64,000 bases of DNA from the NCBI RefSeq assembly GCF_023806485.1, contig NZ_JAMSLR010000004.1:124001-188000 (forward strand), written 5' to 3'. The position numbers and the translations under genes were made by a program. Position 1 is the first letter of the stretch; every line of letters starts with the position of its first letter. Below, piece after piece: positions 35,007 to 44,359 of this stretch. Below the pieces are notes generated by a model that saw nothing but the letters and a program-made list of their open reading frames with translations, ran no database searches and had not been told where the DNA came from. The stretch is from Thermalbibacter longus. GTDB taxonomy: Bacteria > Chloroflexota > Chloroflexia > Thermomicrobiales > Thermomicrobiaceae.

Positions 35007-35693
35007 TCACTCCAGGACGAACTGCTCTCCAGGCTGGAGCACGACGCAGCGCGCGCTGGTCGTAGCCTCGACCTCGCGCTTGAACGCCTGGGGATCCTGC
35101 TGGATCGGCGGGAAGGTGTTGTAGTGGCAGGGGATCACCACGCCGGGCTTGAGCAGCTTGACCGCCTTCACGGCGTCGGCCGGGCCCATGGTGTAGAAGT
35201 CGCCGATCGGCACGACGGCCAAGTCGAGTCCCTCCTCGCCGATCAGAGCCATATCGCCGAAGAGGCACGTATCGCCAGCGAAGTACATGGTCTTGCCGCC
35301 GAACCGCACGACCAGACCGGCCGGCACGCCCGGGGCGAGGAACCGCTCGGTGTGACTCGAGGTGTGCCAGGCGGGGACGAGCTTCACGCTCCCGCCGTCG
35401 AAGGCGACCGTGCCGCCGTGGTTGGCGGCGATGGTCTGCGCGCCCTGCTGGGCCAGGTAGGTGCCGAGCTCGAACGTGGCGACGATCGGTGCTCCGGTGC
35501 GCTTGGAGATGGCGACCGAGTCACCCACGTGGTCGTCGTGGGCATGCGTGAGCAGGATGGCTACCGGGTCGAAGTCCTCAGGCTTGGCGGTCGCCGTCGG
35601 GTTTCCGGTCAGGAAGGGGTCGATCAGCACCTGCTTGCCTCCGGCCTCGAGCGCGAAGGCCGCATGCCCCAGGTAGCGAACCGTGACTGCCAT
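35007..35693 (-). CDS. UPF0173 metal-dependent hydrolase (beta-lactamase fold)
   Basis: 228 residues. Metallo-beta-lactamase fold with LLTHAHDDHVGD as the metal motif, WHTSSHTERF, YFAGDTCLFGDM and IPCHYNTFP, the complete UPF0173 (YtkL-like) set. Cytosolic; substrate unknown. GGGAGG precedes the ATG. It lies 30 bases after the amidohydrolase-1 start region in the reverse order (transcribed from the same strand, downstream of nothing obvious). Confidence 0.9.
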   Translation of the reverse strand: MAVTVRYLGHAAFALEAGGKQVLIDPFLTGNPTATAKPEDFDPVAILLTHAHDDHVGDSVAISKRTGAPIVATFELGTYLAQQGAQTIAANHGGTVAFDGGSVKLVPAWHTSSHTERFLAPGVPAGLVVRFGGKTMYFAGDTCLFGDMALIGEEGLDLAVVPIGDFYTMGPADAVKAVKLLKPGVVIPCHYNTFPPIQQDPQAFKREVEATTSARCVVLQPGEQFVLE

Positions 35694-35723
35694 GCTGCAC
35701 CTCCCTCCACGTCATGGGCCGTC

Positions 35724-37319
35724 CTACGCTTCGTAGACAACCTTGCCGTCGATCATCGTCAGCTCGTTCCGGATCGCATGCAATTCTTCCGGGGCGACTT
35801 CACGGGGGTCGCGGTCGATGACGATCAGGTCGGCGAGCTTGCCCGGCGTGATCGAGCCCTTGATCCGCTCCTCGAAGGAGCCGTAGGCCCCGTTGACCGT
35901 GAACATCCGCAGCGCCTCGTCGACACTCACGCCCTGCTCCGGCCCCATGCGCTGGCCGTCCTGCGTCAGTCTGGTCACCGCCGACCGGATGTTGACCCAG
36001 GGATGGGCTGGCACGACCGGCGTGTCGGAGCTACCGATCGCCACGATGCCCCGGTCGAGCCAGGCCCGGCAGGGGTACGATAGCGCGAGCTGGTCCTCGG
36101 TGAAGTTGCGCAGGTAGGAGTCGCCGAGATAGTAGACGAACGACGGCTGGGGCACGGCCAGCACGTTGAGTCGCTGCATCCGGTCGAGAAGGTCGGGCCG
36201 CAGGAGCCCGCAGTGCTCGATGCGCCACCGCGGGTCGGGCTGGGGATACGCGGCGAGCGCGCGCTCGTAGGCGGTCAGGATCATCTCGATGGCGCGGTCG
36301 CCGATGGCGTGCGCCGCTCCCTGGCAGCCGAGCCTGGCCACGCGCAGGAAGGCCTCGTCGAGCTGCTCCTGCGAGTAGACAGCGATGCCGTAGTTGTCGG
36401 GCTCGCCGGGGTAGGGGACGCTCATCAGCGCCGTGCGGCCGCCGCCGCTTCCGTCCTGGAGCAACTTCAGCGGGCCGATCCTGAGCCACTCGTCGCCTAG
36501 TCCGGTGCGCAGGCCCAGCCGCTCGATCGGCTCCAGCGTGTCGTCGATCAGCATCATCAGGTAGGTGCGGACGGGCAACGTCTCCTCGCGCCGCAACTCC
36601 TGGTAGGCTCGCAGTTCCTCAGGCTTGCTGATGCCGGCTTCGGCCACGCTGGTGATGCCCATCGCCAGGAACTGCTTGCCGGCGGCCACCAGCGCACGCT
36701 TGATGTCCTCGACAGTGGGCTCCGGGATGAGCCGGCGCACCAGCTCCTGGGCGCGTTCCTGGAGCAGGCCGGTCGGCTCGCCGTGCTCGTCGCGCACGAT
36801 CCGGCCGCCCTCGGGGTCGGGCGTGTCGCGGGTGATGCCGGCGAGCTGGAGCGCCTTGCTGTTGACCACGCTCATGTGGCCGCAGGTACGGGTGAGGATG
36901 GCCGGGTGATCGCCGGTCACCGGGTCGAGATCCCAGCGGGTAGGGTGGCGCCGCACGTCGAGCCGGGTGTCGTCGTAACCGCGTCCACGGAGCCAGGCGC
37001 CGGGGGCCGCGCTGCTGGCGGCCTGGCGAAACCGCTCCAAGATGTCGGCCAGCTTGGCGGCCACCGAGGGCGAGGCCTCGACCGCTTCCAGCGCGAAGCC
37101 ATAGCCCATCGGGTGACAGTGGTTGTCGTTCAGGCCGGGCAAGACCGTCTTGCCGCCTAGGTCGATGACCCGCGTCGCTGGGCCAGCCTCGTCTCGAACG
37201 GCGTCGTTGTCTCCCACCAGGAGTATGCGGCCTCGCCAGACGGCGATCGCTTGTGCCCGCGGCCGCGCCGGGTCCATGGTCAAGACATTGCCGTTGATCA
37301 GCACGACGTCGGCGGCCAA
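35724..37319 (-). CDS. amidohydrolase 1, YtcJ-like
   Basis: 531 residues of the Amidohydro_3 family (YtcJ, N-acyl or exoenzyme-type hydrolases): N-terminal LINGNVLTMD, metal motif GLNDNHCHPMGYG, GRGYDDTRL, WRIEHCGLLRPDLL (His) and GIVAIGSSDTPVVPAHPW (Asp). Start is TTG 37319 with GGGAGGGAG upstream. It is 45 percent or so alike by eye to amidohydrolase 2 immediately upstream, with which it forms a tandem pair from duplication. UPF0173 follows 30 bases later in the same direction. Natural substrate unknown. Confidence 0.88.
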   Translation of the reverse strand: MAADVVLINGNVLTMDPARPRAQAIAVWRGRILLVGDNDAVRDEAGPATRVIDLGGKTVLPGLNDNHCHPMGYGFALEAVEASPSVAAKLADILERFRQAASSAAPGAWLRGRGYDDTRLDVRRHPTRWDLDPVTGDHPAILTRTCGHMSVVNSKALQLAGITRDTPDPEGGRIVRDEHGEPTGLLQERAQELVRRLIPEPTVEDIKRALVAAGKQFLAMGITSVAEAGISKPEELRAYQELRREETLPVRTYLMMLIDDTLEPIERLGLRTGLGDEWLRIGPLKLLQDGSGGGRTALMSVPYPGEPDNYGIAVYSQEQLDEAFLRVARLGCQGAAHAIGDRAIEMILTAYERALAAYPQPDPRWRIEHCGLLRPDLLDRMQRLNVLAVPQPSFVYYLGDSYLRNFTEDQLALSYPCRAWLDRGIVAIGSSDTPVVPAHPWVNIRSAVTRLTQDGQRMGPEQGVSVDEALRMFTVNGAYGSFEERIKGSITPGKLADLIVIDRDPREVAPEELHAIRNELTMIDGKVVYEA

Positions 37320-37381
37320 CGCTCCCTCCCTTCGCTCAGAAGCCTCCGCCGGTATCCTACCGCAGCCCGGAGCGAGGGGTG

Positions 37382-38992
37382 CTAGCGAGCTCCGGGCCGC
37401 TGGTAGACGATTTCCCCTTCGACGACGGTGAAGTCGACGCGCACCGAGCCCAGCGCCTCCGGCTCGACCGCGCGCAGGTCGGTCTCCAGGACGGTCAAAT
37501 CGGCCAGCTTGCCCGGCTCGATCGTCCCCTTGACGCGCTCCTCGAAGGTGGCATACGCGCCGTTATAGGTGTAGGCGCGCACCGCCTCCTCGAGCGAGAC
37601 GCACTCCTCCGGCCAGAGCACGTGGCCGGCCGCGTTGCGGCGCGTAACCATCGTCTGGATGCCGAGCATGGCGCTGGTGGCGCAGACAGGCGCGTCGGTG
37701 CTGGCCGCCGCGATGATGCCGCGGTCGAAGAACGTACGCATGGCGTAGGCGTAGCGGAGGCGCTCACGGCCCAGACCAGTGAGATACGCTTCCTGGAAGT
37801 CGTGGAGGAAAGTCGTGCCCGGGATCGGGACGACGCCGAGCCGCTGGATGCGCTCGATCAGGTCGGGCCGCAGGATACTGCAGTGCTCGATGCGGTGGCG
37901 GTGGTCGGTGCGCGGGTGCTGGCGCAACGCCTCCTCGTAGATGTCGAGCAGCAGCTCGATGGCCGCATCGCCAATCGCGTGGGCGCAGCACTGGAAGCCC
38001 GCCCGGTGGGCCGCGAGGAGCTTCTGCTTCATAACCTCCGGCTCTTCCATCCAGAGGCCGCAGGTCTCCGGCTCGCCGAGATATGGCTGCGACATGCGCG
38101 CGGTGCGCCCACCGATGCTGCCGTCGAGGAACAGCTTGGCCGGGCCGATGCGAAGCCACTCGTCGCCCAGGCCGGTCTGGACGCCGAGCTCGAGTAGTGG
38201 CTCCAGCGTCTCGCCGATCATCATCATCAGCGTGGTACGGACGGGCAGCCTGCGCTCGCGAGCCAGCCGCTGGTACGCTCCTAGCTCTTCCGGCTTGCGG
38301 ATCCCAGCCTCAGCCACGCTGGTGACGCCGTCGCTGAGGAACTGACGACCAGCGAGTACGAGCGCCTCGGCGATCTGGTCTTCGCTGGGCTCCGGCACTC
38401 GCTGGCGCACCATCTGGAGCGCGGTCTCGCGGACGACGCCGGTCGGCTCGCCGTGCTCGTCGCGGTCGATCGTGCCGCCGGGCGGGTCGGGAGTGGTGGC
38501 GGTGATGCCGGCGAGGGCGAGCGCCCGGCTGTTGGCCACGCCGATGTGCGCGCAGGCGCGGATCAGGACGACGTTGTGCTCTGGCGCTGCCTGGTCGAGG
38601 TCGTGGCGGGTGGGATGCCGGCTCTCGCGGAGGCGGGCCTGGTCGTAGCCGCGGGCCACGATCCAGGTGCCGGGCGGCTGCTGGCGGGCGCGCTCGGCGA
38701 TGCGCTGCACGACGTCGGCGATCGACTCGTTCGGCGGGGTGCGCGCGTCCACTTCCTGCAAGCCCAAGCCGACCGAGATCGGGTGGCAGTGGGCGTCGTT
38801 GAAGCCGGGCGTGACGGTGCGCCCACGCAGGTCGACTACTTCGATCCCCGGGCGGCGCCAGCTCAGAACCTCGGCGTCGGAACCGACCGCCGCGACGCGC
38901 CCGTGCCAGACGGCAATGCCGGTGGATGGCCGGCTCTCGCCGAGCCGCCCGGTCATCACGTGGCCGTTGACGAGGATCAGATCGCCAGGCAT
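37382..38992 (-). CDS. amidohydrolase 2, YtcJ-like
   Basis: 536 residues, same family and motif order as its neighbour: LILVNGHVMTG, GFNDAHCHPISVG, RGYDQARL, HRIEHCSILRPDLI and GIIAAASTDAPVCATSAM. It begins ATG with GAGGGAG upstream and stands three bases after the DUF4267 gene, with amidohydrolase 1 after 62 bases, so a three-gene operon is likely. The tandem copies keep all metal ligands, so both should be active, probably with different substrates. Confidence 0.88.
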   Translation of the reverse strand: MPGDLILVNGHVMTGRLGESRPSTGIAVWHGRVAAVGSDAEVLSWRRPGIEVVDLRGRTVTPGFNDAHCHPISVGLGLQEVDARTPPNESIADVVQRIAERARQQPPGTWIVARGYDQARLRESRHPTRHDLDQAAPEHNVVLIRACAHIGVANSRALALAGITATTPDPPGGTIDRDEHGEPTGVVRETALQMVRQRVPEPSEDQIAEALVLAGRQFLSDGVTSVAEAGIRKPEELGAYQRLARERRLPVRTTLMMMIGETLEPLLELGVQTGLGDEWLRIGPAKLFLDGSIGGRTARMSQPYLGEPETCGLWMEEPEVMKQKLLAAHRAGFQCCAHAIGDAAIELLLDIYEEALRQHPRTDHRHRIEHCSILRPDLIERIQRLGVVPIPGTTFLHDFQEAYLTGLGRERLRYAYAMRTFFDRGIIAAASTDAPVCATSAMLGIQTMVTRRNAAGHVLWPEECVSLEEAVRAYTYNGAYATFEERVKGTIEPGKLADLTVLETDLRAVEPEALGSVRVDFTVVEGEIVYQRPGAR

Positions 38993-38995
38993 CGG

Positions 38996-39400
38996 TCACT
39001 CCCTCTCCTGCATCGACACACGCAACAGATACGTGCCCAGCGCGAGCACGACCGGAATCGCGGCGAGGTGGGTGAGAACGGCCCACCAGACGTCGCTCCC
39101 AGGCGTCGTCACCACGATGAGGAAGTCGGCTGCTGGGATAAACGCAGAGGCGAGCAGCAGGATTCCCACTTCTCGATAGGCGCGCAGCAGTGCGAGCAGC
39201 GCGAGGACAATCCCAGCGTACAGCTCGCGCACGCCGGCGACGTAGTGGAAGGTGTAGCGCGCACCACCCTCAGCCCGAAGGCCGTACAGCCGCTCCGCGA
39301 GGCCAGGGTCGACGAGCAGCAGGATGCCGACGCCGCAGAGCGCCATGCCGAACGCGAACGCCACCCAGACCACGCGGTGCCTTGTCGCTGGTGCCTGCAT
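38996..39400 (-). CDS. DUF4267-like membrane protein
   Basis: 134 residues, four predicted membrane helices (VVWVAFAFGMALCGVGILLL, ELYAGIVLALLALL, GILLLASAFIPAADFLIV, LTHLAAIPVVLALGTYLL) with the GVRELYAG motif in the loop. ATG 39400 chosen for GGAGG at five bases. First gene of the amidohydrolase operon; role unknown. Confidence 0.7.
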   Translation of the reverse strand: MQAPATRHRVVWVAFAFGMALCGVGILLLVDPGLAERLYGLRAEGGARYTFHYVAGVRELYAGIVLALLALLRAYREVGILLLASAFIPAADFLIVVTTPGSDVWWAVLTHLAAIPVVLALGTYLLRVSMQERE

Positions 39401-39514
39401 CGTGCCTCCGCGACCACGCCGCGCCCAGCATAGCGGTTGAGCCGGTCGCGTCAAGCCTGGTCGAGGTAGGCACTGGCCAGGTTGATGGGGCGGATTGCGG
39501 GGTCGGCGGGCACG

Positions 39515-40744
39515 CTAGGGCGCTGCTCCCAGCCGCGCCAGCGCCTCGCGGGCCACGGACAGGTTGGCATCGTCCCGAAGAGCGCGGCGGTACTCGGCGA
39601 TAGCGGCGTCGAGGTTGCCCATCGCCTCGAAGGCCCGGCCGCGCTCGTAGCGCATCTCGCCGAAGGTGCCAGCGGTCGCGATCTGAGCGGTCGCGAGTTC
39701 GAGCGCGCGCTGGTGGTTGCCGATGTTGTTGTAGGCCGCGACCGGCCAGAACTGGTACCAGAGCATCTTGGGCGGCAGGCCGATGGCCTCGGCGCGCTCG
39801 TAGGCCTGGACGGCAGCCTGATAGTCGCCGAGCAGGAAGTAGCTGGTGCCGATCGAGAACCAGACGTAGGCGTCCTCGGGCCGCTCCTCAGCCAGCCGCT
39901 GGAACAGCGCGAGCGCGCGCTGGTAGTTGCGCTGAGGGTCGGCGTCCTCGCCCAGGATCGCGAGCACTCGCGGCTCGTCCTCCGGCCGGTAGACGGGCAG
40001 GTAGCGGTAGTTGAACGCCCGCCAGAGCTCCTCGAACTCGTCGTATGGGATCAGAACGTCGGGGCCGAGCATCGAGTCGTTGACGATGAGTCCGCCGCGG
40101 TTATCGTCGTAGCCGCGTACGACGCGGTAGTGGCCGATTGCGTCGGGCTTGTGGTCGAGCCACTGCGGGGTGATGACCGGGAAACCGGCGGCGACGAGCC
40201 GCTTGACGACCTCGATCGACCCGCCCTCGACGATCCGCGTCTGTAACCCGTACTGTGGGAAAAAGGCGACGAGCTGAGGCGGTTCGACGTGCTTGTCGTC
40301 GGAGTTGGGACGGAAGATCGGTCCGAGCTGCTGCTGCGTCATAGTGATGCCGTAGTAGCTCAACACCATGGATGTCGAGACCGCCGCACAGTTGTTCCAG
40401 GTCTGGTAGGCGTGCGTCATCGGCTCGAGATAGGCCGAGGGTGGCAATGGTTCCGGCGTCGGGGTCGGCGTCGGTGTGGGTTCGGTGGTTGGGGTCGGTT
40501 CGGGTGTCGGCGCAACTGTGGGACTGGGCTGGGGCGAGGGCGTCGGCGTCGCTGCCTCTTGCGGCGTGGGGGTAGAGCTCTCAGGGGTCGCAACGACCGC
40601 TTCGGCCGTGACGGTGGGCGCCTCCGGCACGGCACCCGCGCTAGGGTTGGTGCCGCAGGCACTCAATGCCAGCGCCATGACCATAAGGCCGGAGCCGATC
40701 AGCGTTCCAGCCTGCATCGCCCGGGTCCGCTTGCTTGTGGTCAT
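39515..40744 (-). CDS. lipoprotein with C39-like peptidase and TPR domains
   Basis: 409 residues. Signal with lipobox ALSAC (Cys30), a 70-residue Pro/Thr linker, then a papain-like C39-type domain: Cys119 in TWNNCAAVSTSM, HYRVV for the His and DSMLGP for the Asp/Asn, followed by a region with three TPR motifs (LFQRLAEERPEDAYVWFSIG, YQAAVQAYERAEAIG, AIAEYRRALRDDANLSVA). It is therefore an anchored extracellular cysteine-peptidase or peptide-binding protein with a protein-interaction tail. Substrate unknown; C39 domains usually cleave double-glycine leaders, but no transporter is attached. Promoter not certain. Confidence 0.78.
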   Translation of the reverse strand: MTTSKRTRAMQAGTLIGSGLMVMALALSACGTNPSAGAVPEAPTVTAEAVVATPESSTPTPQEAATPTPSPQPSPTVAPTPEPTPTTEPTPTPTPTPEPLPPSAYLEPMTHAYQTWNNCAAVSTSMVLSYYGITMTQQQLGPIFRPNSDDKHVEPPQLVAFFPQYGLQTRIVEGGSIEVVKRLVAAGFPVITPQWLDHKPDAIGHYRVVRGYDDNRGGLIVNDSMLGPDVLIPYDEFEELWRAFNYRYLPVYRPEDEPRVLAILGEDADPQRNYQRALALFQRLAEERPEDAYVWFSIGTSYFLLGDYQAAVQAYERAEAIGLPPKMLWYQFWPVAAYNNIGNHQRALELATAQIATAGTFGEMRYERGRAFEAMGNLDAAIAEYRRALRDDANLSVAREALARLGAAP

Positions 40745-40883
40745 CGGGGCACTCCACTCACCGAAGTCGACCGTGCGGCAGATAGCTCACCTTCCTTGCG
40801 AAACGGAAGGTGGCTGTTCCGGAGGCAGGGCAAGTGTACGTCACGTGACCCCCTCGGTGACAAATCGATGTGAGTGGGCGGCG

Positions 40884-41756
40884 TCAGCTCGGGTTCTCTT
40901 CCGCGAGGTCGCGCTCGCGCTCCTGCCACCAGAGCGCCACGTGGTCGGCGCGGGCAATCCAGACGTCTCCGAGAGCGATAGCGTAGTCCAGGAGCTGGGT
41001 GAGCGCCCGCGAGGGACCGGGCCGGCCACCCACCCACGGGTGTAGCGTCAGGCACATCAGCTTGCCCTCGGCACGCAGCACATCCAGGTCGTCGCGCCAC
41101 AGCTCGAACGCGTGACGCGGCGGCATCACCCAGTCCACGAAGAAGCTGTAGTCGTCCCACAGTCTAGACGGTGGCAACTGGATCACCGGCGGGAGTTCGG
41201 GGTGGGGCCGCATCGCGACAGGCAGGTCGCCAGCCGCGATATCCATGTTCCAGCGGAAGCCCAGTTCTTGGAGGAGCGGCACCGTGTGCTCGTTGAAGCG
41301 CCAGAAAGGCGACTTGTGTCCCACCGGCGTCGAGCCGGTGATGCTCGCGAGCACGTCGCGCGTGCGGATCAAGTCCTCGCGCTGCTCTTCACGTGACATC
41401 GATGCATAGGTGCGGTGATCCCAGCCGTGCGTGGCAATCTCGTGGCCCGCCCGGTGGGCAGCCAGGACTGCGTCGGGCCGGTCTTCAGCGGCCCGCCCGA
41501 CCCAGCAGAAGGTGCCTTGGACGTCGTAGTCGGCCATGATCTCGAGCAGGCGCCAGACGCCTGCCTCCAGGTCGTAACGCGCCTGGGCGCGCCAGTACCA
41601 GTCGTCCGCGCCGTGGTGGGCGATGACGCCGTACTCGCCGTCGACATCGATCGAGACGATCAGCGCTGCTCGGTGGCCAGCCGGCCACACCGGTGGCTGG
41701 GGGCGGCGCTGTCCTTGGTCGCTCGGCATGCTGTCCCCGTCTCTCGGCGTCTGCAT
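40884..41756 (-). CDS. polysaccharide deacetylase family protein
   Basis: 290 residues with NodB-type fold: SIDVDGEYGV (metal Asp), ATHGWDHRTY (His-x3-His), HKSPFWRFN, LTLHPWVGGRP (His). Resembles cytosolic or exported peptidoglycan/chitooligosaccharide deacetylases and allantoinase-like PuuE proteins; no signal peptide is evident, so PuuE-like is possible. ATG 41729 is an alternative start. Confidence 0.83.
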   Translation of the reverse strand: MQTPRDGDSMPSDQGQRRPQPPVWPAGHRAALIVSIDVDGEYGVIAHHGADDWYWRAQARYDLEAGVWRLLEIMADYDVQGTFCWVGRAAEDRPDAVLAAHRAGHEIATHGWDHRTYASMSREEQREDLIRTRDVLASITGSTPVGHKSPFWRFNEHTVPLLQELGFRWNMDIAAGDLPVAMRPHPELPPVIQLPPSRLWDDYSFFVDWVMPPRHAFELWRDDLDVLRAEGKLMCLTLHPWVGGRPGPSRALTQLLDYAIALGDVWIARADHVALWWQERERDLAEENPS

Positions 41757-41852
41757 CGTCTGCCTGGTGATCCTCGCAGGAGGCTGCGATTAGCCGTCCG
41801 TGCGAGCCCATTCTACCCCCTGGGCGCTGCTCAGTCGTTCGCACTGCTGACC

Positions 41853-42065
41853 TTAGCGGCCGAGGCTGCTGGATCGTCCGCGAGTGCCCAGTGTCCCGAG
41901 GGACGGGGAGCCGGCGCCGACGAGCAAGCCGAAGTCGTACCAGTTCCCGGTGCGGACGGCGTCGTAGACTGGCTGCGCGCTCCAGGCCCCGAAGACGTGG
42001 GCGATGAGCACGATCCAGGCCGTCGGGCCGTTCCAGAAGCCCCAGACTAGATCTTGCCGCTACAT
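41853..42065 (-). pseudogene. small membrane protein gene with TAG at codon 2
   Basis: ATG 42065 has AGGAG eight bases upstream but is followed at once by TAG (42062-42060). The next 68 codons encode a typical small membrane protein (VWGFWNGPTAWIVLIAHVFG, VYDAVRTGNWYDFGLLVGAG) of a kind found in Chloroflexota and Actinobacteria. TAG could derive from TGG by one transition. Fourth disrupted gene of this style in the window. The rest of 42066-42327 holds no gene. Confidence 0.5.
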
Positions 42066-42327
42066 GGCCGGCTCTCCTCTCACGCTGCACCGGTCTAGCG
42101 GAAGAGCGGGACAGGCCTCGGGACGACTCCAGCGTAGGGATGCAATCGATCAGACGCGACGACGCCACGCGCGCGGCGGCTCGTCCTCACCTCGGCATCG
42201 CGTTCGCCGTGCAACAGGACGGACGACGGTGCCCGCGCCAGCGCGGGTGACCGGTTCAGGGTATACTCCTCACCCTCCGGGTCGGGTTGTTCACCAGCCG
42301 GTTGCTGGCATCCGAGAGGGGGAGAGC

Positions 42328-42834
42328 GTGAACGACGGACTGGTCGACGCCTTTCGCCATCACACCTGGGCAACGCGTGAGCTGATCCGTATCTGCCGGG
42401 GGTTGACCGAGGAGCAATTGAGTGCGACGACTATCGGAATGTACGGCAGCATCATCGATACCCTGCGGCACATCGTGTCGTCCGATGCCAGTTACCTCGT
42501 CCGCCTGACCGGCGTGGAGCCGAGCTGGGATCGCCGCGCTGCTGAGCGGCCAGATCTCGACACGCTGGCGGAGCGCACCGAGGAACTCGCCGCTCGCTGG
42601 GAACGCTTCCTGGCCGAGCCGTTCGACGCCGAGCGGGTCCTGGTGATCCGCTGGCCCGACGGTACCGACTACAAGGTGCCTGCTGGTGTCGTGCTGGCCC
42701 AGGCACTGCACCACGGCAGCGAGCACCGTGGGCAGATTTGTGCCATCCTGACATCGATCGGCGTGACGCCGCCGGAGTTGGGCGTGTGGGAGTTCGCCGA
42801 GGCGACTGGACGGGTCCAGCCACGCCAGGCCTAG
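42328..42834 (+). CDS. DinB family protein
   Basis: 168 residues, four-helix bundle with the DinB metal triad: His in DTLRHIVSSDASY and the HHGSEHRGQ pair of His. Often thiol-S-transferases or DNA-damage-induced proteins, function here unknown. GTG 42328 with GAGGGGGAGAG upstream; an in-frame extension upstream is not protein-like. Confidence 0.82.
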   Translation: MNDGLVDAFRHHTWATRELIRICRGLTEEQLSATTIGMYGSIIDTLRHIVSSDASYLVRLTGVEPSWDRRAAERPDLDTLAERTEELAARWERFLAEPFDAERVLVIRWPDGTDYKVPAGVVLAQALHHGSEHRGQICAILTSIGVTPPELGVWEFAEATGRVQPRQA

Positions 42835-43048
42835 CGCGAGGGTCTTCCGGGCGATCCCGGACAGACGCGGCGCGAGCGCAGCGCGGTGATCTCCCAGAGG
42901 TGAGCGGACGCTCCAGTGCGCGGCTTCGTGCGTGGCAGGCTGGCTAAGGGGGAGAATCGAGCCTTCCAGCGATGCTGTTCCCGGTCTGACAGCGCGAGGG
43001 CATCCTCGCCTCGTGCGCGACCCCAACGTTCTGGGACAACTCGCGGAG

Positions 43049-43073
43049 TGGGGGGAGGCGAGCGCTCCCCCCA
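43049..43073 (-). terminator. hairpin after the class V aminotransferase gene
   Basis: TGGGGGGAG-GCGAGCG-CTCCCCCCA, 9-bp stem, 24 bases after the stop on the minus strand. No clear T-run. Confidence 0.55.
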
Positions 43074-43096
43074 TCACCACCGACGGCCCGACGCAC

Positions 43097-44275
43097 TCAC
43101 AGCTCCCGGCAGATCTCGGCGATCGCCTGTACCAGGCGATCGATGTCCTCCTCGTTGTTGTAGAAGCCGGCGGAGAGCCGCGCGCACGGCGGATGCGGGA
43201 TCGAGCGGATGATGATGTTGCGCTCCCAGAGCTTCTGGACGAGGGTCGGAGGGTCGATCCTCTCGACGGTGAAGCTCACCAGGCCGGCCATCCGATCGCG
43301 GGGAGTGAGCACGGTAACGCCGCGCAGCTCGCTGAGCGATTGCCAGGCGTACTGCCCTAGCTCCGCGATGCGGCGGTAGGCCCACTCGTAGCCGACGAAC
43401 TCGCGGATCCAGGCCAGGCTCGCCGCCTGGCCGGCGATCGCTGGCAGGTTGACGCCACCAGCCTCGAACCGCTCGGCAGTCGCCTTCGGCAGCAGGTAGC
43501 CGCCAGTGATCTCCAGCCCGCCCATCGCCAGCGATGCATAGCCGACCACGGTCAAGTTCAGCACGTCCATCGCCGCGTCGGAGACGTAGACCGCCCCGGT
43601 TCCCTCGGGCCCGCAGAGCCACTTCTGGCCGGGGATGGCGTAGACGTCGACTCCGAGCGCGGTCACGTCCACCGGGATCGAGCCGGCTGACTGGGCTCCG
43701 TCGACAGCCACCAGGATCCCCTCGCGGTGCGCTAGGTCGACCACCTCCTCCAACGGGAGTACTGCCCCGGTGTTCCAGGTTAGGTGGGAGAGGACGACCA
43801 TGCGGGTTCGCCGGGTCAGCAGGCGCGCGATTGCGTCGGCCACGTCTCCCGAGCCGTCACCCAACCGCGCCGTTCGGACGACCACGCCGTAGCGGCGGGC
43901 GACGTTGAAGACCGGGCCCTGGCCGCCCGGGTGCTCCATGTCGGTGGTGACGATCTCGTCGCCCGGCTGCCAGTTGAGCCCCATCACCGCCAGATTCATG
44001 CCGTCGGTGGTGTGGCGGGTGAGGGCGATGTTGCGGGCGTTGCAGCCGAGCAGGCGAGCGACCTCTTCACGGGCCTGCTGCTTGATCTCTACCGTCCTCG
44101 GGTAGCGCTCGGGAACGATCCGGCCGTCGGCGAGCTCTTCCTCCTGCATGGCCCGCATCGCCTCGACTGCGACCAGGGGAAGGGGGCCGTAGGTGCCGGT
44201 ATTGAGGTAGACGTGCCGGGTGACCGCCGGCATCGCCTCTCGGATCTCCGCCACCTTGCTCGCCGTTCCCGCCAT
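43097..44275 (-). CDS. aminotransferase class V family protein
   Basis: 392 residues. PLP enzyme of the SufS/isopenicillin-N-epimerase-like family: LTRHTTDGMNL, TTDMEHPGGQGPV, LVAVDGAQSAG, PLP lysine in PGQKWLCGPEGTGAVYV. It lacks the C-terminal RAGHHC cysteine loop of true cysteine desulfurases (it has PPCARLSAG), so it is more likely a desulfurase-related lyase, kynureninase or epimerase. ATG 44275 chosen for GGAGGG. It follows the cystathionine gamma-synthase-like gene. Confidence 0.85.
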   Translation of the reverse strand: MAGTASKVAEIREAMPAVTRHVYLNTGTYGPLPLVAVEAMRAMQEEELADGRIVPERYPRTVEIKQQAREEVARLLGCNARNIALTRHTTDGMNLAVMGLNWQPGDEIVTTDMEHPGGQGPVFNVARRYGVVVRTARLGDGSGDVADAIARLLTRRTRMVVLSHLTWNTGAVLPLEEVVDLAHREGILVAVDGAQSAGSIPVDVTALGVDVYAIPGQKWLCGPEGTGAVYVSDAAMDVLNLTVVGYASLAMGGLEITGGYLLPKATAERFEAGGVNLPAIAGQAASLAWIREFVGYEWAYRRIAELGQYAWQSLSELRGVTVLTPRDRMAGLVSFTVERIDPPTLVQKLWERNIIIRSIPHPPCARLSAGFYNNEEDIDRLVQAIAEICREL

Positions 44276-44359
44276 CGCTTCGCCCTCCTCACGCAGCCCG
44301 AACTCCAGCGCCCTGCTGATAGCACGGCTCTGCGAGGTCGTCAAGCGGAGCGCGGCCGT

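Noticed and set aside
40440-40600. Tandem GGTGTCGG-like repeats as a CRISPR or microsatellite
   Set aside because: They encode the Pro/Thr linker of the C39 lipoprotein; the same kind of linker is at 57345-57560.
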